Positions 29,490-42,041 of a stretch of DNA of 64,000 nucleotides are shown here, one piece after another. Both the position numbers and the translations under genes were made by a program. Each line of letters starts with the position of its first letter. Within the stretch, counting starts at the first letter, position 1. Under the pieces are notes generated by a model. That model was not told the origin of the DNA. It made no database searches and worked only from the letters and a program-made list of their open reading frames with translations. Source of the DNA: Erythrobacter litoralis (GTDB lineage Bacteria; Pseudomonadota; Alphaproteobacteria; Sphingomonadales; Sphingomonadaceae); the NCBI RefSeq assembly GCF_029760855.1, contig NZ_SOSI01000002.1, forward strand, positions 310,001-374,000, in the 5' to 3' direction.

Positions 29490-29579
29490 TCATGCTGGAA
29501 AACCGATGTTTAGCAGGCGACGCTGTACAGCATCCGGACCGCGCACTTCCGCAGCGGGCTTATCCGAGGATTTTCCCGC

Positions 29580-29912
29580 ATGGCCGTCCGTTTCGCCGCC
29601 GCCCGCTCCACGGCTCGCTCCCCTATTGCTCGCGCTTTGGCGAACCGCGCCGTCAAGCGTGCGGCGAACGACAACGGTACACCCCCGCCCGCCAATGATT
29701 TCGACGATACGATGCGCGCGGCGCTGCGCCATTTCGCCGGCCACGGCATGGCGTCGGCCCTTATCGCGGCGCGCAAGGCGGAGCGCGCGCACCAGGACGG
29801 AGACGAGGCGGCGCACCGCTGGTGGCTCGGCATCTGCGCCACGCTCGACCGGGCGCTGGCCGTGCGCGTGGAACGACGACTGGCCGATCTCGTTCAATTC
29901 ATGGTTCACTGA
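29580..29912 (+). CDS. Small conserved hypothetical protein
   Basis: 110-aa soluble protein. The N-terminal 40 residues are Ala/Arg-rich and basic. The C-terminal part (about 40-105) is helical, with DDTMRAALRHFAGHGMASAL and HRWWLGICATLDRALA, a pattern I associate with small sphingomonad proteins of unknown role. ATG 29580 has GAGGA 9 nt upstream. An overlapping minus-strand frame at 29490-29909 looks like a shadow. Divergent from the btu operon. Confidence 0.65.
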   Translation: MAVRFAAARSTARSPIARALANRAVKRAANDNGTPPPANDFDDTMRAALRHFAGHGMASALIAARKAERAHQDGDEAAHRWWLGICATLDRALAVRVERRLADLVQFMVH

Positions 29913-29953
29913 ATTGCCGCACCTTTATTGCTAATGCGAACCGATTGCATTAA

Positions 29954-31365
<1,412 letters not shown>

Positions 31366-31383
31366 TTATTTCGGAGACCGCTC

Positions 31384-32274
<891 letters not shown>

Positions 32275-32282
32275 CCCCGGAA

Positions 32283-32360
32283 CGCGGAAAGGTTTTATCC
32301 TCCCCGGGAGCCTTCCGCGCCGCCGAGGCATTGGCAATATGAGCCGACAGGAAAGTCGGC
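32283..32360 (+). promoter_or_regulatory. Two hairpins in the sucD-sucA gap
   Basis: CGCGGAAAGG (32283-32292) can pair with CCTTCCGCG (32311-32319), and GCCGAC (32343-32348) pairs perfectly with GTCGGC (32355-32360) just before the AAAGGTG ribosome binding site of sucA. Neither has a U-tract. They may tune relative expression or mRNA stability; the role is inferred. Confidence 0.4.
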
Positions 32361-32375
32361 GCGAAAGGTGACCCG

Positions 32376-35210
32376 ATGGGTAACGAAAGCCACGATTTCC
32401 TTCCCGAGCTGACCGATCAGGAAGGCCCGCAGCCCGGCCCTAGCTGGGCCAATCCGAACTGGCTCGCCGAAGTGGTGGACAGCGGTGCCGATCTCGTCGC
32501 CGCGCTCGATCCCACGCAGATGCGCATGGCGGTGAAGCAGGCGGCGGAAAAGGCTGGCAAGCCTGTCGACGAGAAGGCGCTCGAAAAGGCGTCGGACGAT
32601 TCCAATCGGGCGATGATGCTGGTGCGCACATTCCGCGTGCGTGGGCACCTTGCCGCCAATCTCGATCCGCTTAATCTTTCCCACCGCGAAATCCCCGAAG
32701 ACTTGACCTTGGCCGGGCATGGCTTTGAGGGGGAAGAGGATCTGGAAGTGTTCGTCGGCGGCGTGTTCGGCTTCGGCTGGGTCACGATCGGCGACCTTTT
32801 CGATGCCCTGCGCCACACCTATTGCGGCAATGTCGGCCTCGAATACATGCACATTGCCGATATCGAAGAGCGCCGCTTCCTTCAGGAACGCTTCGAAACG
32901 CCGGAAGAAACCATCCAGTTTACCGACGAAGGCAAGCGCGCGATCCTCGGCGCGGTGATCCGGGGCGAACAGTACGAGAAGTTCCTCGGCAAGAAATACG
33001 TCGGCACCAAGCGTTTCGGCCTCGATGGTGGCGAATCCATGATTCCGGCGCTGGAGGCGGTCATCAAGTATGGCGGCCAGACGGGCGTGCGCGAGATTAT
33101 CTACGGCATGGCACACCGGGGGCGGCTCAATGTCCTCGCGAACGTCATGGCCAAGCCTTACAAGGTAATCTTCCATGAATTTCAGGGCGGCAGCGCCAGC
33201 CCTGACGATGTCGGCGGCTCGGGCGACGTGAAGTATCACCTCGGCACCAGCACGGACCGCTCGTTCGACGGGATCGAGGTGCATATGAGCCTCGTACCCA
33301 ATCCCAGCCACCTCGAAGCTGTCGATCCCGTGGTGCTGGGCAAGGCGCGCGCGCAGCAGGCGATCCGTGACGATCTGAAGAAGCACGAGCAGGTACTGCC
33401 GGTCCTCATCCATGGCGATGCTGCCTTTGCGGGTCAGGGAATCGTGTGGGAATGCTTCGGTTTTTCCGGCGTGCGCGGCTACAATACCGGCGGCTGCATC
33501 CATTTCGTCATCAACAACCAGATCGGCTTCACCACCTCGCCCCAGTTCGCACGGTCGAGCCCATATCCGTCCGACGTGGCGAAAGGCGTCCAGGCGCCGA
33601 TCCTCCACGTCAACGGTGACGACCCGGAAGCGGTGACCTTCGCTTGCAAGCTGGCCATCGAGTATCGTCATACGTTCGGGCGCGACATCGTGATCGACAT
33701 GTGGTGCTATCGCCGCTTCGGACACAACGAGGGGGACGAGCCGAAATTCACCCAGCCGCTGATGTACGACGCGATCCGCGAACATCCTAAAGTCAGTTCG
33801 CTTTATGCGAAGCGGCTGCAGGAAGAAGGTGTGATCGACGGTAGTTTTGCGGACGGTTTGTGCGAAGAATTCAACGCGCTGCTGGAAGAAGAATTCGAAG
33901 CGGCCAAGAGCTACAAGCCGAACGAGGCGGACTGGTTCGGCGGGCGCTGGTCGGGCCTCAGCAAGCCGGCCGATCCCGAAACCGCGCGCCGCAATATCGA
34001 AAGCGCTATCGCGCCCAAGCTGTTCGACAGTCTCGGCCGTACGCTTACCGCCGTTCCCGACGATCTAACCATCCACAAGACGCTTGGCCGCGTGCTCGAT
34101 GCGAAGAAGGAGATGTTCCGTTCGGGTGAGGGGTTCGACTGGGCGACTGCCGAAGCTTTGGCCTTCGGCAGCCTCGTGACCGAAGGCTATGGCGTTCGCC
34201 TGTCGGGGCAGGATTCCGGGCGCGGCACCTTCAGCCAGCGCCATGCCGTCTGGGTCGATCAGAAGGACGAGCACAAGTACATCCCGCTCTCCACCCTGCC
34301 CCACGGCAAGTTCGAAGTGTATGACAGTCCGCTGTCCGAATACGGCGTTCTCGGCTTCGAATACGGCTTCGCCATGGCCGATCCAAAGACTTTGGTGATG
34401 TGGGAAGCCCAGTTCGGCGATTTCGCCAACGGTGCGCAGATCATGATCGACCAGTTCATCGCCAGCGGCGAAGTCAAATGGCTGCGCGCCAACGGCCTCG
34501 TGCTGCTGCTGCCCCATGGCTACGAGGGTCAGGGTCCGGAACACAGCTCGGCCCGGCTCGAACGGTTCCTGCAACTGTGCGCGAACGACAATATCCAGGT
34601 GTGCAACATCACCACGCCTGCGAATTACTTCCACGTGCTGCGCCGTCAGATGCTGCGTCCGTTTCGGAAGCCGCTCGTCATCATGACGCCCAAGAGCCTG
34701 CTACGCCATCCGCTTGCAAAGTCCGATGCATCGGAATTTCAGGGCGATACCCATTTCATGCGGATCAAGTCCGACATGAAGCAGATCGCGGACGAAAAGG
34801 TGAAGCGCCTCGTTCTATGCAGCGGCAAGGTGGCCTACGATCTCATGCAGCGGCGCGACGAGGCTGAGCTGGACGATGTCAGCATCGTGCGGATCGAGCA
34901 GCTCTACCCCTTCCCCGGCGAACCACTGGCGGTCCGGTTGGAGCGGATGACGAGTCTCGAAACAATCTGCTGGTGCCAGGAAGAACCGAAGAACAACGGC
35001 GCGTGGTTCTTCGTCGACCGGCTGATCGAGGATGCCGCCGACAAGGCGGGAAAGACAGGTATGCGCCCGTGCTACGCCGGCCGCGAAGTCGCCGCGTCGC
35101 CGGCGACGGGCTTCGCCAGCCGCCACAAGATGCAACAGGAAGCGCTCGTGAACATCGCGCTCGGCCTCAACGGTGGCAACACCGCCAAGGTACGCAGCGA
35201 TTGCGATTGA
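32376..35210 (+). CDS. sucA: 2-oxoglutarate dehydrogenase E1 component
   Basis: 944-aa thiamine-diphosphate enzyme that decarboxylates 2-oxoglutarate and passes the succinyl group to SucB. Full-length family features: an N-terminal segment (GPSWANPNWL), IYGMAHRGRLNVLANV, the ThDP/Mg region HGDAAFAGQGIVWE, and the C-terminal transketolase-like half (GFEYGFAMADPKTLVMWEAQFGDF, LLPHGYEGQGPEHSS). Length equals the usual 930-990 aa. SD AAAGGTG 5 nt before ATG. Followed by sucB after 27 nt. Confidence 0.98.
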   Translation: MGNESHDFLPELTDQEGPQPGPSWANPNWLAEVVDSGADLVAALDPTQMRMAVKQAAEKAGKPVDEKALEKASDDSNRAMMLVRTFRVRGHLAANLDPLNLSHREIPEDLTLAGHGFEGEEDLEVFVGGVFGFGWVTIGDLFDALRHTYCGNVGLEYMHIADIEERRFLQERFETPEETIQFTDEGKRAILGAVIRGEQYEKFLGKKYVGTKRFGLDGGESMIPALEAVIKYGGQTGVREIIYGMAHRGRLNVLANVMAKPYKVIFHEFQGGSASPDDVGGSGDVKYHLGTSTDRSFDGIEVHMSLVPNPSHLEAVDPVVLGKARAQQAIRDDLKKHEQVLPVLIHGDAAFAGQGIVWECFGFSGVRGYNTGGCIHFVINNQIGFTTSPQFARSSPYPSDVAKGVQAPILHVNGDDPEAVTFACKLAIEYRHTFGRDIVIDMWCYRRFGHNEGDEPKFTQPLMYDAIREHPKVSSLYAKRLQEEGVIDGSFADGLCEEFNALLEEEFEAAKSYKPNEADWFGGRWSGLSKPADPETARRNIESAIAPKLFDSLGRTLTAVPDDLTIHKTLGRVLDAKKEMFRSGEGFDWATAEALAFGSLVTEGYGVRLSGQDSGRGTFSQRHAVWVDQKDEHKYIPLSTLPHGKFEVYDSPLSEYGVLGFEYGFAMADPKTLVMWEAQFGDFANGAQIMIDQFIASGEVKWLRANGLVLLLPHGYEGQGPEHSSARLERFLQLCANDNIQVCNITTPANYFHVLRRQMLRPFRKPLVIMTPKSLLRHPLAKSDASEFQGDTHFMRIKSDMKQIADEKVKRLVLCSGKVAYDLMQRRDEAELDDVSIVRIEQLYPFPGEPLAVRLERMTSLETICWCQEEPKNNGAWFFVDRLIEDAADKAGKTGMRPCYAGREVAASPATGFASRHKMQQEALVNIALGLNGGNTAKVRSDCD

Positions 35211-35237
35211 TCGCAGGCTTTAAGGAACGACGAACAC

Positions 35238-36508
<1,271 letters not shown>

Positions 36509-36509
<1 letters not shown>

Positions 36510-36856
36510 TGCCCATGTTTCGACCGACCATATCGCTCCTGTTTGCTGCGACGCTCGCTTTGGCCGGTTGCGGACAGAGCGACGTGAGCATCGGCGAAGG
36601 TGCGGAAGAGGGCTCCGGCTCGCTTGCCGCGCAATTGCGGGCCACGTGTGTATCTCAGGTCGAGAACAATGCGACGCTTTCCGCCGCCGCTTCGCAAATT
36701 TGCGATTGCGCGACGGAACGCGCGCGCGAAGATTTGAGCGTCGCCGACCTCATGGCAGGCGAAGCGAACGGCCTTCAGGATAGTGTCGCCCAATGCGCAG
36801 ATCAAGCGCTCGGTCTCGGCGGCGCGACCCCCACTTCAAGCAGGACTGAAACCTGA
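36509..36856 (+). CDS. Small Cys-containing lipoprotein inside the OGDH operon
   Basis: About 115-aa protein with a lipoprotein signal (ISLLFAATLALAGC). The mature part has an acidic, Ser/Gly-rich spacer, then a helical domain with three or more cysteines (RATCVSQVEN, QICDCATERA, VAQCADQA). It overlaps sucB at its start (TGATG; GTG 36506 and ATG 36515 are alternatives) and lpd at its end (TGATG). An envelope protein in the middle of a TCA operon is unusual. Function unknown. Confidence 0.75.
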
Positions 36857-38271
36857 TGAGCAATACCCAGTACGACTACGACGTCCTCGTTATCGGCGCA
36901 GGCCCCGGTGGTTATGTCGCCGCCATTCGCGCAGCGCAGCTCGGCCTCAAGACCGCGTGTGCCGAGAGCCGCGAGACGCTGGGAGGCACCTGTCTCAACG
37001 TCGGCTGCATTCCCTCCAAGGCGATGCTGCACGCCAGCGAATATTTCGACGCGGCGGCCAACGGCGCGATGGCGGAAATGGGGATCGAGGTTACCCCGAA
37101 GCTCAACCTTGAGAAGATGCACGATCAGCGCCGCGATGCGGTGAAGGGCCTGACCGGCGGGATCGAGTTCCTGTTCAAGAAGAACAAGGTCGACTGGAAG
37201 AAGGGCCGCGCTACCTTTCAGGATGCGCATACGGTAAAAGTCGGCGAAGAAACAGTGACGGCGAAGAATGTCATCATTGCCACCGGATCGAGCGTCACCC
37301 CCCTGCCCAATGTCGAGATCGACAATGAAAAGGGCGTCGTGGTGGACAGCACCGGCGCGCTCGAACTATCTAAAGTGCCGGAAAAGATGGTCGTCATCGG
37401 CGGCGGCGTGATCGGACTCGAAATGGGATCGGTCTGGCGGCGTCTTGGCGCGCAGGTCACCGTGGTCGAATATCTCGACAAGCTACTGCCCGGCATGGAC
37501 GACGACGTCCGGAAGGAAGCAGGCAAGATCTTCAAGAAGCAGGGTATGGAACTGAAGCTTTCGACAAAGGTCACCAGTGTCGAGACGAAGGGCGACAAGG
37601 CGACCCTGACGCTCGAACCCGCGGCTGGCGGCGAGGCGGAGACGATGGAGGCCGATTGCGTGCTCGTCTCGATCGGGCGGCGACCGAACACCGACGGTCT
37701 CGGCCTCGACAATATCGGGCTGGAACTCAACAAGAAGGGCCAGGTCGAAACCGACCACGACTTCCGCACCAAGGTGGACGGCGTATGGGCCATCGGCGAC
37801 GTGATTCCCGGCCCCATGCTCGCCCACAAGGCGGAGGACGAAGGCATCGCCTGCGCCGAAAACATCGCCGGACAGACCGGGATCGTGAACCACGCCCTGA
37901 TCCCAAGCGTCGTCTACACCTGGCCGGAGATTGCCGGGGTCGGCCTCACGACCGAGGAAGCGGTCGAGAAGATGGGTGACAAGGCCAAGGTCAAGGTTGG
38001 CAAGTTTCCGATGATGGCCAACAGCCGCGCCAAGACCAATCATGAGCCCGACGGTTTCGTGAAGATCATCGCCGAGGCGGAAAGCGATCGCGTATTGGGC
38101 GTCTGGGCGATCGCCAGCGTTGCTGGCACGATGATCGCACAGGCTGCACAAGCGATGGAATTCGGCACGACCAGCGAGGACATCGCCTATACCTGCCATG
38201 CCCACCCGACGCATTCCGAAGCGATGAAGGAAGCGGCGATGGCGGTGCAGGGTAAACCGATCCACGTCTGA
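36856..38271 (+). CDS. lpd: Dihydrolipoyl dehydrogenase (E3)
   Basis: 471-aa FAD enzyme that reoxidises lipoyl groups of the OGDH (and other) complexes and makes NADH. FAD-binding GAGPGGYVAAIRAAQLG, redox disulfide in GGTCLNVGCIPSK, NAD-binding GGGVIGLEMGSV, FAD-binding VWAIGDVIPGPMLAHKA and the catalytic His-Glu in CHAHPTHSE are all present. ATG 36856 overlaps the preceding stop (TGATG). One base separates its stop from the next gene. Confidence 0.97.
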   Translation: MSNTQYDYDVLVIGAGPGGYVAAIRAAQLGLKTACAESRETLGGTCLNVGCIPSKAMLHASEYFDAAANGAMAEMGIEVTPKLNLEKMHDQRRDAVKGLTGGIEFLFKKNKVDWKKGRATFQDAHTVKVGEETVTAKNVIIATGSSVTPLPNVEIDNEKGVVVDSTGALELSKVPEKMVVIGGGVIGLEMGSVWRRLGAQVTVVEYLDKLLPGMDDDVRKEAGKIFKKQGMELKLSTKVTSVETKGDKATLTLEPAAGGEAETMEADCVLVSIGRRPNTDGLGLDNIGLELNKKGQVETDHDFRTKVDGVWAIGDVIPGPMLAHKAEDEGIACAENIAGQTGIVNHALIPSVVYTWPEIAGVGLTTEEAVEKMGDKAKVKVGKFPMMANSRAKTNHEPDGFVKIIAEAESDRVLGVWAIASVAGTMIAQAAQAMEFGTTSEDIAYTCHAHPTHSEAMKEAAMAVQGKPIHV

Positions 38272-38272
38272 G

Positions 38273-39097
38273 ATGGGCGCGGCAGGGGCGGCGAGAGCGG
38301 CGCTGCCTGTCGCCGCGCTGTTCGCGCTCGCGGTGCCCGTCCTTGTCGGCCTCGCCTGGATGGCGTGGGCGGGTTCGCCGGAAAGCTATCGCATACTGAA
38401 CGCTGCCGCGCTTGGCTTCGCAAGCATATGGCTCGTGTTTGCGCGTGCACCGAATACCGTTCGCCAATGGCGTATCCTCGCGATAGCTGCACTATTCGCT
38501 CTGTGCCTGCCCTTCCTTACCGGTCCTGGCGTCAATGGCGTCGCACGATGGATATCCTTCGGACCGGTCGGTCTCAATAGCGGCGCCATAGCGATCCCGG
38601 CCCTTGCCGTTGCAGCGGTGCGGGACCGCGCATGGGGGCCTCACCTGTTGGGCGCGGCCCTCCTCCCGCTCACTGCCCAGCCGGATGCAGCCGCCGGTCT
38701 CGCCGTCACCTTCGCCGCCGTCGGCATTCACGACCGCACGAAGGACTGGCGCTACGGGATCGTCTGCATCGCGGGCTTCTTCCTCACTATCTCGATGGCT
38801 CTGCGCGGCGAACTGCCGCCACAGACCTTCGTCGAGCGCGTGATCGGCGATGCTATGGGAGAAAGCCTCGTTTGGGCAGTTCTGCTGTTCGGCGCCCTTG
38901 CCGCGAGCTTCTTCACTGTCCTCAAAGGACTAAGGGCAGACGCTGCGACATCCTATGCGCTTGCAGGCTGCCTGTTTGGCTTCATCATCATGGCCCTCGT
39001 CTCACACAACCCGTTCCCGCTGATCGGTTACGGTGCCGCGCCGATCCTCGGCTTCGGACTGGCTTTGGGCCTTGCGGAAAGCAGCCGGGCCGGATGA
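38273..39097 (+). CDS. Shortened SEDS (FtsW/RodA)-like membrane protein
   Basis: 274-aa polytopic protein with about eight hydrophobic segments. Three stretches mirror SEDS glycosyltransferases in order: VNGVARWISFGPVGLNSG (88-105; compare the NGAxRWxxLGxxxxQPSE region), AQPDAAAGLAV (135-145; compare AQPDLGT) and NPFPLIGYGAAPILG (246-260; compare LPxxSYGGSS). It is roughly 100 residues shorter than FtsW/RodA, with the missing part between the second and third stretches. The aspartate required for polymerisation, in the HTDF-like loop, is not apparent (LPPQTFVERV instead). Probably a non-catalytic relative; function unknown. It overlaps the next gene by 4 nt. Confidence 0.75.
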   Translation: MGAAGAARAALPVAALFALAVPVLVGLAWMAWAGSPESYRILNAAALGFASIWLVFARAPNTVRQWRILAIAALFALCLPFLTGPGVNGVARWISFGPVGLNSGAIAIPALAVAAVRDRAWGPHLLGAALLPLTAQPDAAAGLAVTFAAVGIHDRTKDWRYGIVCIAGFFLTISMALRGELPPQTFVERVIGDAMGESLVWAVLLFGALAASFFTVLKGLRADAATSYALAGCLFGFIIMALVSHNPFPLIGYGAAPILGFGLALGLAESSRAG

Positions 39098-39876
39098 CCG
39101 AAGTCTTCAGAACGATTGCGACGGCGGTGGGTCTGATCGTCTGCCTGATCCTGCTGTGGTTCTATATCCGCAACGGTTTTGGCGGGATGGTCCGGTTGGG
39201 CGCGGCGGCGCATGGCGATCCGCGTATCTCTTGGTATCGCCGAAAGGCTGCCGAACAGTGGGTGGTGATGGTCGCCGCGCCGCTCGTCGCCCTGTCTCTC
39301 AGTGGCCTGTTGTTCCCCGCGTTCGATCCCGGCGCGCTTGTCGCGCCCTTTGCCTACGAAGTCTTCATGGCGACCGGACTGACCGGCGAGGCGTTCACCT
39401 TCTCGCTGGACTGGGGGCCTGTGCTCGGGGTGGCCTCGCTCATCCTTGTACTCGAGCTGATCCCCGTCCTTCGCGGAAAAGGCCGCAGCTTCATGCTCGG
39501 GAACGTCGGATCGCTGCTGCCGCGAAACATGCGTGAAGCGCGCTGGACAGCGGTGCTCTCGCTCGGTGCGGGCTTTGGCGAAGAACTGCTGTTCCGGGCC
39601 CTGATCCCGCTCGGTCTGGCGGCCCTCGGCGTACCGATCGTGTGGGGGTTTCTCATCTCCTGCGTCCTGTTTGCCGCCTGCCATACCTACCAGGGATGGG
39701 TCGGCGTTCTGGCGACGGGCGTGCTCGGACTGGTTCTCGCCGCCGCCTATGCCACGACCTTCAGCCTGTGGACCGCGATCGTGCTGCACATCTTGATCGA
39801 CCTTATCGGTCTCGTCGTCCGCCCCCTGGTCGGTCTTGGTCTCGAGCGCTCATGGCGCAAGCTTCGCTCGGATTGA
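39094..39876 (+). CDS. CPBP-family intramembrane metalloprotease
   Basis: 260-aa membrane protein of the CAAX protease/bacteriocin-processing (CPBP, Abi) family. The three motifs are GEELLFRALIPLG (EExxxR), FAACHTYQG (FxxxH) and HILIDLIG (HxxxD-like). The frame is open upstream over the previous gene, but ATG 39094 overlaps its stop (ATGA), and the N-terminal hydrophobic helix begins here. Substrate unknown. The chain of overlaps suggests coexpression with the SEDS-like gene. Confidence 0.9.
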   Translation: MTEVFRTIATAVGLIVCLILLWFYIRNGFGGMVRLGAAAHGDPRISWYRRKAAEQWVVMVAAPLVALSLSGLLFPAFDPGALVAPFAYEVFMATGLTGEAFTFSLDWGPVLGVASLILVLELIPVLRGKGRSFMLGNVGSLLPRNMREARWTAVLSLGAGFGEELLFRALIPLGLAALGVPIVWGFLISCVLFAACHTYQGWVGVLATGVLGLVLAAAYATTFSLWTAIVLHILIDLIGLVVRPLVGLGLERSWRKLRSD

Positions 39877-39919
39877 GACCTTGCGTGCTTCGCGCCGCTT
39901 CGTCATGGGCGGCGGCGCA

Positions 39920-40621
39920 ATGAATACCCGCACCCTCATGCGAAAGCTCGCACGCTGGCATATCTGGCTCGGCTGGCTGATCGGCGTCCCGTTGCTACTG
40001 TGGACGCTCAGCGGTTTCGTGATGGTGCTGAAGCCGATAGAAGAGGTACGCGGCAACCACCTGCGCAAGGAGATCGCCGAAACGCCCCTGCCCCGCGATA
40101 CGCAGATTTCCGTATCCTTGCCGTCAGACGGCACGAAGCCGGTCCGTTCTGTCAGCACCCAAATCGAGCGTGGCGAGCCGGTCACCCGCATCATATATCT
40201 GGACGGGACCAGCGAACGCTTCCGCGCCGATGGAAATCCGATGGCACCCCTTTCCGAGATCGAAGCGCGCCTGATCGTAGCCGAAACGATCGTCGGCGGC
40301 GATCAGGTGATCGATGCCCGCCGCTTCGATGCCGACGATCCTCCGCGCGATTTTCGCAGACCCGAAGCCGTGTGGCAAGTCGCGCTCGCCGATGGGACGC
40401 ATGTCTATGTCGGAATCGAGACGGGCGAGATCGAGGCGGTGCGCACGCGGTGGTGGCGTATCTTCGACTTCATGTGGAGCCTCCACATCATGGATCTGCA
40501 AGAGCGCGAGGATACGAGCCACCCTACCCTCGTTCTGTTCACCGGGTTGGCTTTGCTCGGAACGCTGATCGGTATGATCCTGCTCTTTCGCCGTCGTCGT
40601 TCGGCAGCGAAACAGTCGTGA
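39920..40621 (+). CDS. PepSY domain-containing membrane protein
   Basis: About 233-aa protein of the PepSY-associated membrane family. An N-terminal helix (KLARWHIWLGWLIGVPLLLWTLSGFVM, trimmed here to its WLIGVPLLLWTLSG core) is followed by a periplasmic domain with a PepSY-like EARLIVAETIVGG segment. A final helix (TLVLFTGLALLGTLIGMI) ends in an Arg-rich tail. Relatives occur near iron-uptake or ferric reductase genes. ATG 39920 is chosen; ATG 39905 is also possible. The next start overlaps its stop (GTGA). Confidence 0.85.
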   Translation: MNTRTLMRKLARWHIWLGWLIGVPLLLWTLSGFVMVLKPIEEVRGNHLRKEIAETPLPRDTQISVSLPSDGTKPVRSVSTQIERGEPVTRIIYLDGTSERFRADGNPMAPLSEIEARLIVAETIVGGDQVIDARRFDADDPPRDFRRPEAVWQVALADGTHVYVGIETGEIEAVRTRWWRIFDFMWSLHIMDLQEREDTSHPTLVLFTGLALLGTLIGMILLFRRRRSAAKQS

Positions 40622-41262
40622 ACGAAGCCGTCCTCACCCCGGTCCTCGACTGGCTCGATCTGGCCGGGGTCGCGATCTTCGCCCTGACCGGTGCGCTGGT
40701 CGCCGCAAAGGAACGCCAGACGCTTGTCACGCTCTGCTTTTTCGCCTTGGTGACGGGGGTCGGCGGCGGCACCATCCGCGACCTTCTGATCGAAGCACCC
40801 GTGTTCTGGATCGCCGATCCGTGGGTGGCGCCAATCTGTCTCGGCATCGCGCTGTTTTCCTGGTTCACACCAACCCGTTGGGTGGAGGGTCGCTTCCTTT
40901 CGATTGCCGACGGTCTCGGCCTTGCCGCCTATGCCGTTCTCGGCACCGCCAAAGCACTCGAATACGGAGTTCCGCCGGTCGCCGCGTTCATGATGGGCGT
41001 GGTAACCGGTTGTGCCGGCGGCATCATCCGCGACGTGTTGGCTGGCCGTCCCTCGATCCTCATGCGGCCCGAATTGTATGTGACCGCCGCCGCCCTTTCC
41101 GCCAGCCTCACCGTTCTAGGCGACATCGCCGGTATCGAACGCTGGTGGGCGTGGATAGCGGCAACAGCCGCGGGTTTCGGACTGCGCCTCGCCGCCATCC
41201 GCTGGAACCTGTCACTTCCCGCCTATGGGGAAGCAAACGGTTCGGATCAGTCCTCGCCGTAA
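40618..41262 (+). CDS. TRIC-type (UPF0126/YicG) membrane cation channel protein
   Basis: 214-aa protein with two homologous halves of three helices each. The paired signatures are TGVGGGTIRDLL (about 45-57) and TGCAGGIIRDVLAGR (about 125-140), the glycine-rich GGGxxRD motif of prokaryotic trimeric intracellular cation channels. It starts with GTG 40618 overlapping the PepSY stop. The end overlaps the convergent gene by 16 nt. Confidence 0.92.
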   Translation: MNEAVLTPVLDWLDLAGVAIFALTGALVAAKERQTLVTLCFFALVTGVGGGTIRDLLIEAPVFWIADPWVAPICLGIALFSWFTPTRWVEGRFLSIADGLGLAAYAVLGTAKALEYGVPPVAAFMMGVVTGCAGGIIRDVLAGRPSILMRPELYVTAAALSASLTVLGDIAGIERWWAWIAATAAGFGLRLAAIRWNLSLPAYGEANGSDQSSP

Positions 41263-42041
41263 TCGTATACCGGACGATCGTCGTCACCGGGCAGCGGACC
41301 GCCGGGATAGGCCGGTTGCGGTCCTTCGCTGCGATATTCTGGCGCGCCCTCGTCGTCGATCTGCGCGCGTTCGGCAGCGTAACGATCATCGTCGTATTGC
41401 CGATCGTCTTCCGGGCGCGAGGCATAGTAATCCTCTTCCCGCTGACGGTAATAGGTTTCGTCGTCGTCCGAATACCCTTGGGTCGGCTCGCCGCCGGCAT
41501 AATCAATGGTTTCGATACGACCGTTTTGGCCGATCGTGCATACGAAGTCCTGACCATCGGCCAGCGTTCCGGTTACGACCCAGCCCGTCGCCAAGCGCTG
41601 CACCTGATCCACATTCTCGACCCGTCGGTCTCGGCCGATTGCCTCGACGCACATGTCTGCGGCATTGCCCAATCCATCGCCGGAACGATAGGTCTGGCGA
41701 TACTCACCCTGCTGCGTGGGCCGCGGCGGCGGCGCGGGATAGCGCTCTCGGGTCCGCCGATTGTTCTTGGAAACAGCGCTCGCAATCGCCGCAATGCCGC
41801 CGAGAATCAGGACGCCTGCCACTACATCGCCGCCGTCGATCCCGCGATCACGCCTGTAGCGCGGACGGTGCCAGCGGCGGTACTGGTTCTGGACAGTATC
41901 GTCCTCGCTCCAGGCAACCACGGCGCTTTCGCTCGCACCGCCGGACTTTACCGGAAGCGATACCGCGGCCGCGGGCGTCGCGATCATTGCCGCTACGGCC
42001 GCAAGCGCGGGAAGGCTTCGGAGAGACGCGATATTGGGCAT
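41247..42041 (-). CDS. Secreted protein of unknown function (paralog of 42126-42686)
   Basis: 264-aa protein with a signal peptide (LPALAAVAAMIATPAAA), an Arg/Tyr-rich spacer, a glycine/alanine membrane-like segment (GGDVVAGVLILGGIAAIASA) and a folded part (about 125-190) with CVEAIGRD and GWVVTGTLADGQDFVCTIG. The last 70 residues are a Tyr/Asp/Glu-rich low-complexity tail. It matches the next gene in the glycine-rich helix and the Cys-containing fold. Family unknown to me. Convergent with the TRIC gene. Confidence 0.8.
   Translation of the reverse strand: MPNIASLRSLPALAAVAAMIATPAAAVSLPVKSGGASESAVVAWSEDDTVQNQYRRWHRPRYRRDRGIDGGDVVAGVLILGGIAAIASAVSKNNRRTRERYPAPPPRPTQQGEYRQTYRSGDGLGNAADMCVEAIGRDRRVENVDQVQRLATGWVVTGTLADGQDFVCTIGQNGRIETIDYAGGEPTQGYSDDDETYYRQREEDYYASRPEDDRQYDDDRYAAERAQIDDEGAPEYRSEGPQPAYPGGPLPGDDDRPVYDYGED

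Noticed and set aside
29490-29909. Minus-strand 139-codon frame opposite the small hypothetical at 29580
   Set aside because: It would sit over the btu promoter region and has no RBS. The plus-strand frame has an SD and a sensible helical protein.
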